A DNA stretch of 64,000 bases from Takakia lepidozioides (lineage: Eukaryota; Streptophyta; Takakiopsida; Takakiales; Takakiaceae): positions 56,399,053 through 56,463,052 of the forward strand of contig CM060732.1 of the NCBI GenBank assembly GCA_030704615.1. Direction: 5' to 3'. Made by a program: the position numbers and the translations under genes. Of this stretch, positions 43,776 to 54,727 are shown piece after piece (position 1 is the stretch's first letter; each line of letters starts with the position of its first letter). The notes beneath the pieces are model-generated. The model did not search any database. It was not told the origin of the DNA and worked only from the letters and a program-made list of their open reading frames with translations.

Positions 43776-46129
43776 GTATATGAAATACGTGCTCCTTCAG
43801 ACAGGGGCCCTGGCTCAAGAGCCCCCGTTCTTCATGGCTTGGACCGTGGCGGGCCCAAGCTGTGTCTACACACCCGAGATGCAGAAACAATGGCATCCCG
43901 CGCATCTCGTTGGATGCCCGTGGTACCTGGACATGTCTGGCGGTATTGTTGACGAGTCTGAGAAAGATCTGCACGCCTTGGCAGAAGAGAAGAGAAAGGA
44001 AAGACGTGTCCCTGCTGGGCCAAAGTCGGCAAAGGAATCTGCTGCTCTGGAAGAATCCAGAAAGGCAGCTGAGATGGCACAAAAGACGGTGGATGCAGCT
44101 GTGCAGGCCCAACAGAAGGGGTCGAAGAAGAGGACTCGCCAGCAAGGAGCAGCTGTTGTGACACCCGCCAAAACGAAGAAGCAGAAACAGCCTGTTCAGG
44201 AAGAGGGTGAGGAAGAGGACTCCGATGGAGACTTTGCAACCAGCCCACCCCCCCAAACGCAGGCTGCCTCCCCTGTGCCCACCGTTGTCACGAGAGGCAC
44301 GAGAACTGGCTCGGCAAAGAAGGCACTCTTCAACCCCCCAGGGGGGCACCCTTTCGAGCCGGTGGAAATGAAGAGGCCGAAAGTGGCTCCCGAAACAGTA
44401 GTCCAGTGTGTAAATGAGAGTTTCTTGGCGGCTTTGGATGGACGGGCAGCCAAGTTGGCATACATGAAGACCATGGAGGGTCTGAAGGGCAGAGCACTGA
44501 AGAAGGCGACTGCCGAAGAGCCTTCCGACACCCCAGGATTTCAGAATATGGTCTCGTTCTTTGAGAGGGTGTGTGCAGACAAGGATTGTAGGAGGGGCGG
44601 AAATGCCACCGAGTGGTCTTGCGATATGATCATCTTGGATATTCCGGACGGAGAGCCTGTGGAAGGACTGCAAGCTTTGCCATCTTGGAACAGGTACTCG
44701 GAGGACTTTTGGAAGAAAGGATTCGGGCTTGCCCGCATGGTGTTGGACGACAGAGGCTGTGTGGTTGTCCTGGCGAGCAGAGGAAAAAACACTCAGACAG
44801 GAATTGCGAAGTGGACCCGCAAGAGCGCCGTCCCGATTCTGAAAAAGAAGTGGACGTGCATCAACACACTGGGCCTTCGGTCGGAAGGGAAGAAGGTGAT
44901 TACGACACTGGCACTCGTCCATTCATTTGCTTGGGTGTTTTCAAATGCGGTGCCGCATTCGGTTTCTAATCGTTCCCCCCTGTGTATGCAGACGAAGCAG
45001 TTCGATGCATACTGCTTTGTGAAGGAGAACTCCACCTTTGCTTTCCGGAAGGAGGGAGGAAAGGTTGACCCGAACTGCGACCCCCTCGATTACGACGTTC
45101 TGTTCAACAACGTTCCCAAGGAACTTCTCCCTCATAGCCTCACTTCAACGGAACCCCTGCGGTACTCACGGACTCGGAGCCCTGCCTTCATTCAGACAAT
45201 TATGGAGACATGCACAGACGTGGAGGGCACAGTGCTCGACCTCATCTGTGGGACAGGTATGCAGAATCTTGATCTATGCTGTTTCTGCAAATTCTCGTTA
45301 GGATGTAGTTCGCAACATCTGAAGCGCCATGTGGTAATGTGTGGATGGCATTGTAACAGGTGCCTCAATGTGGGCTGGGCGGTTTTCCGACCGGCACCTC
45401 TTTGCCTACGAGGAGGATTCATCCGTGTGGGGATCCCATCTGGAAGGGCTGCAACGGAATGTTAAGGCTCCCAACAGAGCGGAAGTCTCCTCGGATTCGT
45501 CGGAGTCCGAGGAAGACACAGTGGACATTGATGCGGAGGAGAACCCGGAATACGAGTGAGTGCAAACATTGTAAGTTTGCAAAGCCTTCTGGGTCATTTT
45601 TGTCAAACGAATTTCCCGACTGTGGTTCTCATTAGTCTCGTTGATGATTGTCATGTGCAGGATTGCAGGGTCCGGGTCGAAACATGTAGGGCCTACACTT
45701 CCTGCCAGGAAGAATGTCCCGTTCTTTGCGAGGGCCGACTTCATGACGAGCCCGGTGAGGGACTACTCCCTTCCTAGTTATGCAGCTAAACTCGCAAATA
45801 CAGCGATTAGAAGAAGTGAGAATCCCAGTAAAGTAGAGCAGATTTTGGAGAGGGCTAGGGAGGACAGAAGGATAAGGAAAGAGTTGGCAGCAGCTCAGAC
45901 AGGTAGACGGGTACGAAAGTACATATGTGATTCAGCGGATGAGAGCGACGCAGACAGGGAGGAAGACGACCCAACGGAGGTGAGATGGACAGTTCCGCAA
46001 GGGGAAGATGGGATTTTCGAAAGCCTGGCCAACGAGCAGTCCGCTGGAGATGAGAAAGGCACTGAGGGGGTGGAGGCGGAGCAGGACAGTCTAGAACAGG
46101 ATGAGGATTCGGATGATTTTCAAGATTAA
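43776..46129 (+). CDS. Beta-class DNA methyltransferase-like exons (intact, left arm)
   Basis: The long exon from acceptor 43775 begins YMKYVLLQTGALAQEPPFFMAW, then has a Lys/Glu-rich, nuclear-type linker. The catalytic-fold part holds SCDMIILDIPDGEP (about 44620-44660), placed where N4/N6 methylases have (D/N/S)PP(Y/F/W). Near the end is VEGTVLDLICGTG, which after splicing an intron at about 45255-45359 continues ASMWAGRFSDRHLFAYEED. This matches the SAM-binding motif I (D-x-x-x-G-T-G) and the following acidic strand. Catalytic motif before SAM motif is the beta-class order. A further intron covers 44930-44991 (with a palindrome) and another 45555-45660. The last exon ends at TAA 46127-46129. 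The catalytic Pro-Pro is altered, so activity is uncertain. Confidence 0.65.
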
Positions 46130-47060
46130 TAGAATTTTAATGAAGTCTCTGTAAATGTAAATTCTCTTCCAGAGTATATAAAGGAAATTCGCCCGACATT
46201 CGTGACCCCTCTCCAGTGTGCATTCCAGCCACACAATCGCCCAAACCACGACGCTCCCAAAATCAGAAATGGGGCACCGCATTTCCAAAATTTTGGCAAC
46301 TCTAAGAACCTCTTTTGGAAATGCGGCACCGCATTTCCAAAACAGGGGAGGGACTAAATTTTCCATTTCAATGTTGGCATAGTAAAAAGTAATCGGCCGA
46401 TTGGAAATGCGGTGCCGCATTTCCAAAATTTCCTTTGTCCACACGCCAGTTTTGGCCTCTTCCGCTCATTGCATGGATGCCACCACGCTTACAGAGGTCA
46501 AACAAGGAGGTCAAACAAGGAGGTCGAGATGGCGGAATTGGAAATGCGGTGCCGCATTTCCATATTGGAGATGGTCGTTGTTCGAACTGCAGGCCCATCA
46601 GCAAAAATTGGCACCGCATTCCATTGTAAAAAAAAAGTCGATGACGGACATGGAAATGCGGCGCCGCATTTCCAGAACGGACATCGCAATTTGTCCATTT
46701 GCAGACCCTCTCACGGAAATGCGGTAACGCATTCCATCGCGCTGGTCGGAAATGTCACACTTTTCGAAGTGTTGGACGGAAATGCGGCACCGCATTCCCT
46801 TGTCCAAAAAGAAGTTTCCATTGCCAAGCTGGAAATGCGTCGCCGCATTTGCAATGCCAACATTGTTGTCTGTCCAATTTATAGACCTGTGTTGGTATTT
46901 CGTGTACCTGGACGGAAATGATGCACCGCATTTCATTGTCCGACATGGAAATGCGGTGCCGCATTCCAATGTCCGACATGGAAATGCGGTGCCGCATTCC
47001 AATGTCCGACATGGAAATGCGGTGCCGCATTTCGATGTTTGACATGGCGTTACTCTGGTA
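46130..47060. repeat. Second palindrome array (left arm)
   Basis: About 12 units of the same palindrome (for example at 46262, 46316, 46402, 46540, 46650, 46775, 46945, 46978 and 47010), often flanked by GACATG or CAATGTCC. The last part is a tandem of three 32-bp units (46945-47040); the right arm has only one. A TATATAAAGG string at 46174 lies just after the methyltransferase stop. Confidence 0.9.
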
Positions 47061-47290
47061 TATTCTTGACACATGACTCTCATACCGGTTACTCTGCTAT
47101 ATTCATCCGGACAGACACATTGTAGAAATGAGACATCAAATTGTAAACAGTGGGCCAATTCGGACAGTTATTCAACAGAATGAAACACAATCATACAGAA
47201 GTGAGGTACGATGGGTTTATTGATCGGACATGATGTCTCACATTTACCAACTGCAGACAAAACTAAGCCCTTCCTCCTTCTACATGGGCT

Positions 47291-47991
47291 TCACCAAGTC
47301 GACGGAACTTCGATACCCCTCAAAACAAGCTCATCACTGCTTCGGCACCTCGAGGTAAACTGCAATTCGGTAATTCTGCTGCCCTTGCTGGAGCCGACGA
47401 CAATGTCATGTCCATCAATGATACCACCATCATACATTGACAAGGTCACTGTGGGCCTCATGTGCCCGTGCGATTCGTCTTCGCAACTCAGCCGAATGTC
47501 TCCACACACTGGAAGAGCGGAGTGATCTGCACGTATATAGTTTTCCCCGGTGCCGTCCTCCCTGGTCCACTGGCAGCAGTTCCAGCTCCAAAGCGAGGCC
47601 ATGCGTGATCTGTCCGGCATCCCTTTCCAGCTTGGTATATCGAGGTCAACAATTTTCAGGACCCACGGACCGCATTGACCCTCGCCCTCACCTCGCTCAA
47701 AGCGGTAATAGCCCTCTTGATACTCCATTGCGCGCAAAGACTCTTGCTTGATTCCAGCAGCGTCTGTGAAAACAGAGAGCCAACAATGATGTCTCCTGAT
47801 TCTGGTTTGAACATAGCATAATCGTGGCCATGATAAGGGCAGTCGGCTGGATTTCGGCGGCACGGCATCCTTGAAAAAGAGTAGCGGAGTATGCTCAATG
47901 ACAGCAGCTCCCGGATGGAGGAGGAGCAGCGCGGTGGCTGGAAAAAGTTCAAGCTAACGCTGCAATTCCTCACAAACACTCCAGGGCACAT
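47291..47991 (-). pseudogene. Unknown gene G1, left-arm copy (frameshifted)
   Basis: The right-arm copy is open for 233 codons; this one lacks one T near 47787, which breaks the frame after GDIIV. The protein starts MCPGVFVRNC and has RMPCRRNPADCPYHGHDYAM, YYRFERGEG, WNCCQWTREDG, MYDGGIIDGHDIVV and ends VPSTW. It is a paralogue of G2, which runs the other way 160 bp upstream. I do not recognise the family. The pattern of Trp-Asn-Cys-Cys and Asp-Gly-Gly motifs suggests a beta-rich fold. Confidence 0.7.
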
Positions 47992-48151
47992 TTAAATTTC
48001 CCCCCTACAGGATCCTGGACCGATGAAGATTGGCTGCTTCATGAATGTAGCCGTTTCAGTTTCCTACCCTGCCATGCAAACTATGGGCACTCACTGCCAG
48101 GTGGGCCGATAGCCACTGGACACGACGAAGTCCATCCCCTCTTCGATGTAA

Positions 48152-48988
48152 ATGCGGCGCCGAATTTCCATCCGGGGGGATGGACTTCGGTGGCAGATCT
48201 CAAACTATAACTTGTTGATGAGAAAGATGTATGGGTTCATCCACCGCCGGCGTGATGAACACGTTCCACCTCCGTCGGTGGGTACGTGGGACCCAGATGC
48301 TCCATTATTGGAGGCCGGACTGCTCTTCCGCTTCGCATCATTTCCAAAATCTAAGGGCTTCGTAGCTGTCCGCAAGGTCATTGTCATCTGCATCCAAGTC
48401 GTCCTCAGGTCCTCCTTTGCAAGGATGCCGTGCTTCCGGAACCGGGACGACTGCCCATTTGGAGGCATCGATTATGCAATGTATTCGGCCACATCGGGAG
48501 ACATTGTTATCTGGTACACAGATTACAGAGAAGATACTGGTTCGATTGTGGAAACATTGGTGGCTTTTGAGTATATTCTAGGCCACTACGCCTTCGAGCG
48601 GGGTGACGATCTTGGTCTGAGGAGTCCGTGGCTCCTGCGCATCCTCGATTCCGATTTTCCCAGCTACGACGGTCACCCATGCAGAAGAAGGCGCACTGCT
48701 ATGCTGTTGCGGTGGAACTGCTGCCACTGGACGTGGGTGGACTCCATCGGAGAGACCTATTCTCCTGAAGGAGTGCGCTCCTCTTCTCCATTGTATGGGG
48801 ACATTCGCATTGGTGTGGACGACGAAAACGTGAAGATTTCCATATTCGATGGTGGTATGATTGAAGGGCAGGACATTGTGGTGAACATCACTAGGGGCGG
48901 TACAATGGCTGCAATCGACTTTACATGGAGAAGCCCCATGACTCATGAGCTAGTTCTGAGAGCAGTCGAAGTCCCATTGACAACGTGA
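48152..48988 (+). CDS. Unknown gene G2, left-arm copy (intact)
   Basis: A 278-codon frame from an ATG that lies inside a palindrome-like site (48148-48170), so the first 10 codons come from repeat sequence. A later ATG at about 48221 (MRKMYGFIHRR) may be the true start. Shared blocks with G1 are RMPCFRNRDDCPFGGIDYAM, HYAFERGDD, WNCCHWTWVDSIGETY and FDGGMIEGQDIVV, ending VPLTT. The divergent pair with G1 is kept in both arms, which suggests co-regulation from a shared 160-bp spacer. No known family recognised. Confidence 0.7.
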   Translation: MRRRISIRGDGLRWQISNYNLLMRKMYGFIHRRRDEHVPPPSVGTWDPDAPLLEAGLLFRFASFPKSKGFVAVRKVIVICIQVVLRSSFARMPCFRNRDDCPFGGIDYAMYSATSGDIVIWYTDYREDTGSIVETLVAFEYILGHYAFERGDDLGLRSPWLLRILDSDFPSYDGHPCRRRRTAMLLRWNCCHWTWVDSIGETYSPEGVRSSSPLYGDIRIGVDDENVKISIFDGGMIEGQDIVVNITRGGTMAAIDFTWRSPMTHELVLRAVEVPLTT

Positions 48989-49443
48989 CTTGTATTCACT
49001 AGGCACAGGGCTAAAGATTTGATTGCACAATCAGCACAGTAGACGTGCTTCAAATGCAATTCATGTGGATCAATAAAAACCTCATTGTGCCCTCTTTTTA
49101 TTCTATTCTGTGTCCATCGTTCCCAGAATGCGTCATTGCTCATTTCGTTTGGGATTGGGAGTGTGGGTGGATTTTGCAAGTGGCTGGTAGGCTGAAATGG
49201 GACCCCATTGTACAGAGCAGTACCACCCTACCATTCGCGAAACATTGCCTTTCAATATATAATTCTAAATAACATTGCCGAACCTCCTTCATCGGGAGGT
49301 CCTTCTCCCCCTATGACCGTGGCACCCTAAACCCTATTCCTGCGGACACTCATTTCCGGAAAATAGTGCTGCTCATGTTTTTTTCCACACTTACGACTCT
49401 GCTCATGGCTCATGCCGCTCATGGCTCATGGCTCATGAAATAG
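48989..49443 (+). repeat. End of left arm of structure 2, with CTCATG array
   Basis: About 450 bp downstream of G2 with no recognised gene. It ends in GCTCATG/GGCTCATG units (49400-49437) and CTCATGAAATAG (ending at 49443), then CAGCCCCCC (49444-49452). The mirror on the right starts at 57612. Confidence 0.85.
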
Positions 49444-49452
49444 CAGCCCCCC

Positions 49453-50735
49453 CTCAAAGTTGCCAATTGAGTAGTGGGAACATGGGATTTAACATAAGTA
49501 CCCAACAAATTCAGTGTCCTGCTTATGGAACTCATAAGCATAGCCTGTTGAGGGTCATCATGGTGAGCTTGCTGCTGTTCTCCCTGATCCTCAACAGTGT
49601 GATGCCTTACAAACCATTCAGGCCATTGCCCCACCAGATTTTCTTCCTGAACCACTTCATCCGTCACCGGTGCTGCAGTGTCTTGGCATTCTACCTGTGG
49701 TACCTCCGTCACAGGTGTGTGTATTATATGCACCACAGGGTTTCCCCTGGACAATTGTTGCACCTCCGGAACCACTGTGTCCTTGACCATACCAGAATAT
49801 TCATAGAGAAGGTCCCCTTTCTCAATTTCTGCCACCACCCGTTCTGTAGTGGGAATATCTAACCATTCTTTTTCTAAATCAATTATTTCTGGTTGAACTG
49901 CATGGACAACTTGTGGTAACCTTATGACAAGCCGATCCTCTGGCTCTGATGGCTGTGATACTGAAGTAACTTCCCCTTCCCTCTCTGAAGGTCCTGCTTC
50001 CAGTAATAGCAGTTCTCTGTGCTGCTGTGCCCCTTCCTGCACAAAAACTTGGGAAACATTATCATGCGGATTCCGTGAAGCCAGTGGATCCGCCACTACA
50101 GTCTTTCCCCGCCTCTGTCTCTTATTCTCGGGTTGCCCTGCCAGTCCACCCTCACTGTGTGAAGAGCCTTGCTCTTCCATTGCAGTGGTTTCTGGCTCAA
50201 ACACTCCCATTTCCTTTCTTTCTCGCGCATCAAGTATGCCAGAATCAAGAATTATTTGAGCAATGATTGGGCCAGACACTATGATAGGAGACTTTGCGGC
50301 AGTACCCTGCAATCTTTTCATCTCCTCTACCAGTGCGTTGTACATTATGTCCGCCCATTCTACCTCTTCTCCTCTCAGGGCTTTGAGTATTTCCTTTGTG
50401 AAGGATCTGCTCAAATACTGTTGGTTCTGTTTCATGGCAAACAGAACGTTCAATACCTGGCCTACCTCCTTTAGCCCTGGGTACATGGCCTTGGTACAAG
50501 CATAACCTTGAGTTTTAAAGAAACTCCCTTCTTGGAATAAGTCTCCTATTTGCAGTCTTGCCCTGTGCTCCTCCACATGCACTTGACCTGCTGGCAATCG
50601 AAACAATTGCTGTAGGTATAGGGGAGTGATTACTAATTCAACTCCCTTCACCGTTGTTGCTCCTGTCCTTGGCTCAAAGTTCTGCAAGAATTGTAACATG
50701 TACTGTCTATGGTGCAATGTCCAATCTTTGCTTTA
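49453..50735 (-). pseudogene. Downstream ORF of Ty3 element in structure 2
   Basis: Minus-strand frame with VKGVELVITPLYLQQL, FFKTQGYACTKAMYPGLKEVGQVLNVL, MKQNQQYLSRSF and IIVSGPIIAQIILDSG, then an acidic, low-complexity C-terminus. It is in frame with the upstream block (50736-52118) but for a TAA at 50733-50735; the copy at 13780 has CAA at this codon, so the stop is a C-to-T change. It lies beyond integrase, where some plant Ty3 elements carry an extra ORF of unclear role. The right end of the ORF is cut by the left arm. Confidence 0.6.
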
Positions 50736-52118
50736 CAATCCTTGCAATCTCAGCTCCTTCAGTAACTGTATCGCCTGTGGAGTAGCAATCGTTTGTTTCT
50801 GCAGGATTGTGGTGCTCTTCACCCTGATTTCCTCCATTCCTCTCACTCTCTTCATTCTAGACCCACAGAAATGTTTTGGCTGTAACAATTGAAGAAATGC
50901 CTGCAGGGCACAAGGCATAAACGTATGGTTGCCACAAAAAGCTATGGGTAATTTCTTGTAAGCCTGCGGGGCTTGCAAGCATCGCTCAAGAGAAAAAATC
51001 CGCTCTGTTGTTTCGTCCCTATGCCACTGCGTAAGTAATATTGCGAGCGTATAGTCTGTTAGTTCCTCCATAGCTTCAAAGCTATAGCATTGATGGTTTG
51101 TCCCGTCGAGACGCCCGTTACTCAGAACGACGCCGACTCTTGCGCTTAATTTCCCTCCAATTTCTTGATCCCTTCTCTGGCTTTCTATTGGCTGTAACCG
51201 TTGTGACTGGATTTTAGATTTAATTTTCTTTAGTGGACTTTCCTTGCTAGACTGTCCACTAGGATAACACATGTGACAAGAATTTTGCTTTTCTGTACTT
51301 GCCGTTTGTTCTGTTGCCCCTTTTCTGTATTCATTAATGGGCCTGCCATTCATCCAATTTGACGCGCTGATTAGATATTTTGACGGCCATTCTTGTCCTC
51401 TTTCTTGATGACATCCGTTCCTGCACTTCCTTCTCAGCTGTGTGTTGCGCCCTGACTTCCACGTGTCCCTTTCTAAACTGGCTTCCGTCCTTTTTTCCGC
51501 CGGCCATTTCACTGAAGTTATCCTGCGTCCACCTGTCACTGATTCTATGGATTGTGTAACCCTAGTAGGCTGTGTTAAGCTGTGACAGGCTGTGTCATAC
51601 TGTGGTATGCCGTGATAGGCTGTGATACACTGTGGTAAGCTGTGATAGGCTGTGACACGCTGTGGTAAGCTATGATAGGCTGTGACACGCTGTGGTAGGT
51701 CGTGATAGGCTGTGTTGCGCCGTGCTGGGCTGTGATATGCTGTGTCGCGCCTTGATGGGCTATGATAGGCTGTGTCTCGTCGTGATGGGCTGTGATAGGT
51801 TGTGTCACGCTTGTTTTGCCCGCCCTGGTCATATATGCTCGGCCTAGCGACAAGTGCTCCATACTCCATTGGTAGCACTGGCGCAGCCCGTGACTGCTTT
51901 TGCGTTTCAACATGCAAATCATGCTGCAATGGTTTGTCATGGATATCACTGTACCCCTTCAACTTATTAGCATTGACTCTTCCCAGCATCTCTTTGTTAA
52001 TGGTTTGTAACATGGCGGTGTTATTATCATACATCTTTTGTATGACATAAGGTCCTTTCCATGGTGATTTAAGCTTAGAAGCTTTAATCTTTCCTTTCTT
52101 TTTCAACCATAGAACCAA
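50736..52118 (-). pseudogene. Integrase C-terminus, CTGTG repeat and start of downstream ORF
   Basis: Begins with LWLKKKGKIKASKLKSPWKGPYVIQ, the usual integrase C-terminal GPY-type segment. Next is a repeat region (about 51550-51830) in which GGCTGTGATAGGCTGTG-like units translate as repeated AYHS(L/P) blocks. After it come REIGGKLSARVGVVLSNGRLDG and MEELTDYTLAILLTQWHRD. The same CTGTG-type repeat fills half of the LTRs at 19211 and 24945. The end is a TAA at 50733. Confidence 0.65.
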
Positions 52119-52157
52119 ATCTCCCGTCTTAAAAGTCTTTAACTTGCCTTCATCAAA

Positions 52158-53593
52158 CTATTCCTTCCTCTTCATCTGAATTCTGGTCATATTATCAGCC
52201 GCATCAGCACGTACTTCTTCCACATGGTATAATTCATGTTTTCTGACTTTAATGGAATCTTGCAATTCCATTCTCTTTCCCCATTCCGTTCTCATGGTAG
52301 GTAACAGGAATTCCACTGGAAGTAAGGCTTCCATACCATAAACTAATTGGAATGGTGTATACTTAGTGGTGACTTTATATGAAGTCATGTATGACCACAA
52401 AGCTGTCAGCAGCTTTGTATCCCAATCCGTTCTGTTTGCATTGACTATCTTAGCCAAGATAGTACATAGTATTTTGTTGGTAGCCTCTGCCTGCCCATTA
52501 CCCTGTGCACAATCATGAACTCTTTAGTCAATAATTCAATGGTCTCATTAATGAAGTGACTTCCTTGATCACTGATAAATTCCAAGGGACAGCCAAATCG
52601 TGTAAGTATGTTCTCATACAGAAACCTTGCTGTGGACTTGGCTGTGTTGTCCCTCAAAGCTTTAGCTTCCACCCACTTCGTAGTATAATCAGTGGCTGTA
52701 ATTATGTACCTGTTCTGTGTATTCTTGGCTGGTGGGTTAATTGGTCCAACAAAGTCTAGTCCCCATTTCTGAAATGGTTCCGTAGGCATTGTAGGATGCA
52801 AAGACATTTTCCCAGATCTCTGCAAAGGTCCTAGCCTCTGACATTCATCACAACTCTGACAATACTTGTGTACATCTTTGAACAAAGTAGGCCACCAGTA
52901 ACCTGCATGTAGTATTTTCCTGCTGGTAGTCTCTTCTCCAAAATGACCTCCTGCCACTCCTTTATGAACTTCCTCCAAAACTTTATTAACTCCATGGTGG
53001 TATAAGCATCGCTTCAGCACTCCATCTAGTCCTAGCTTATACATTCTGCTCCCTACCATAGTGTAAGGTAGAGCCTTGATAGCAATTCTCTTTCTCTGCT
53101 CCTTTCCATAACTTGGTGGGCACTGACCATGAGCAAGGTAGTATCTGATTGGCCACTGCCAATCTAACCAGTCATCTGCACTTCCCTGCACCTCCACTGC
53201 AAATAGACTCGCATCTGGTAATTGATCATCTACTCCTGTGGCTGGTTCTCCTGTTGATAACCGTGACAAGTGATCCGCCACAAGATGCAGTCTCCCAGGC
53301 TTATAAACAACCTCGAACTCAAACTCGTGCAAGATTATCAACCATCTTGCTATTCTTCCGCTTATCAGAGGTTTGTTTACTAGGTCTATCAGAGCCTGGT
53401 GATCCACATAGAACATAAACTTTTTGCCCAACAGGTAATGCCTGAATTTCTTCACTGCATAGATCATTGCCAATGCTTCTCTTTCCGTTGTGCTATAATT
53501 TCTTTCGGCATTGTTCATCAATCGGCTAGCATAGTACACAGGGGAATCTATCCTTCCTGTTACATTTTGGGCTAACACTGCTCCTAGTGCTTC
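52158..53593 (-). pseudogene. Ty3 RNase H and integrase (structure 2 middle)
   Basis: RNase H blocks PVYYASRLMNNAERNYSTTE and FMFYVDHQALIDLV lead to a zinc finger (HYHGVNKVLEEVHKGVAGGHFG...CQSCDECQRLG). Integrase core motifs are WGLDFVGPINPP, ATDYTTKWVEA and FISDQGSHFINE. A frame change near 52510 leads into NANRTDWDTKLLTALWSYMTSYKVTTKYTPFQLVYG. In-frame stops are at 53594-53596 (TGA, before EALGAVLAQ) and 52158-52160 (TAG). Decayed; no LTR follows. Confidence 0.8.
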
Positions 53594-54706
53594 TCATGAA
53601 GCATCACAGTGAACATGAAATATTTCCTGCCAGTGAGGACTAATCAGCACAGGTATAGTTGTTACTGACAATGTAAGTTCCTCAAAAGCCTGTTGACATT
53701 CAGGTGTCCATGCAAACACTGCATCTTTCTTCAGAAGTTTGCTCAATGGTGCTGCTATCTGTGCATACCGTCTGACAAATCTTATGTAATAGCTGGTTTG
53801 TCCAAGGAATCTCCTTAGACTCTTAACATTCACTGGTGGTGGAGAGGCTTTAATGGCTTCTGTTTTCCTGGGATCCAGTAGAAGTCCCCTCTTACACACA
53901 ATGTGTCCCAGAAGCACCCCTGAGTTCACACAGAAAGTACACTTCTCTGGATTCAGGCCCAGACCTCTCATCTTGCATCTGGCCAGACATAACTCCAATT
54001 TATGTAAGTGCTCATTCTTAGAGCTGTACACACTGAAATCATCCAAGAATACCTGCATGAAATCATCCAGATACTCATGAAAAGATTCACTTATCACTCT
54101 CTGAAAGGTCGCTGGTGCATTACAAAGTCCAAAGGGCATGACTTTGTATGCATAAGCACCCCAGTCTGTGATGAAAGCTGTTTTTCCTTGGTCTTCTTCT
54201 GCCACTTGCACTTGATTATAACCACTGAAGCCATCCATGAATGAGTACATCTCATGGCCTGCCACAGTGTCTAATACTGCTTCTGTGAATGGCAAAGGGA
54301 AAGGATCTTTCTTCGTACAAGCATTCAACTTCTTGTAGTTCACACAAACTCTTAGTTTACCATTCTGCTTGGGAACTATCACAATGGGTGACAACCAAGT
54401 TGTATACTCTATTGGGTATATAAAATTAGCCTCAGCCAACTTCTTGATCTCTTCTCCAACCTTTTGTGCGTAGTTGGGATTCATTCTGTACCTTGCCTAC
54501 TTGATTGGTACTGACCCCGGTTCCAGTTCAATCTTATGCTGACAGATTTCAGTTGGTATCCCTTTTAAATCCTCATAGCTCCAAGCAAATACATCTCTGT
54601 ATTTGATGAACAAACTCTTAGCTTCTTCAACGAATTCTGGCTCCAAATCAGCTCCTACCTTCACCATCATCGGTTCCTCTTTAGTTCCCACATTCACTTC
54701 CCTCAC
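53594..54706 (-). pseudogene. Ty3 reverse transcriptase (structure 2 middle)
   Basis: RT with LSPIVIVPKQNGKLRVCVNY, LNACTKKDPFPLPF, FMDGFSGYNQVQV, MPFGLCNAPATFQ, the catalytic QVFLDDFSVYS (FLDD in place of YIDD), GVLLGHIV and FLGQTSYYIRFVRRYA. One in-frame TAG at 54497-54499 splits it from the linker (IKYRDVFAWSYEDLKG), where relatives read ...K-Q-x-R-Y-R-M-N-P. It is therefore probably a CAG-to-TAG change. Confidence 0.8.
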
Positions 54707-54727
54707 TTGCTCATCAGCTGTGATTGT

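Noticed and set aside
46172-46182. TATATAAAGG string as a promoter
   Set aside because: It lies just after the methyltransferase stop and before the palindrome array, with no clear downstream gene on that strand. Kept only as a note.
47291-48988. G1/G2 as a toxin-antitoxin or lectin pair
   Set aside because: They are paralogues of similar size with no recognised toxin or lectin motif. The function cannot be inferred by reading.
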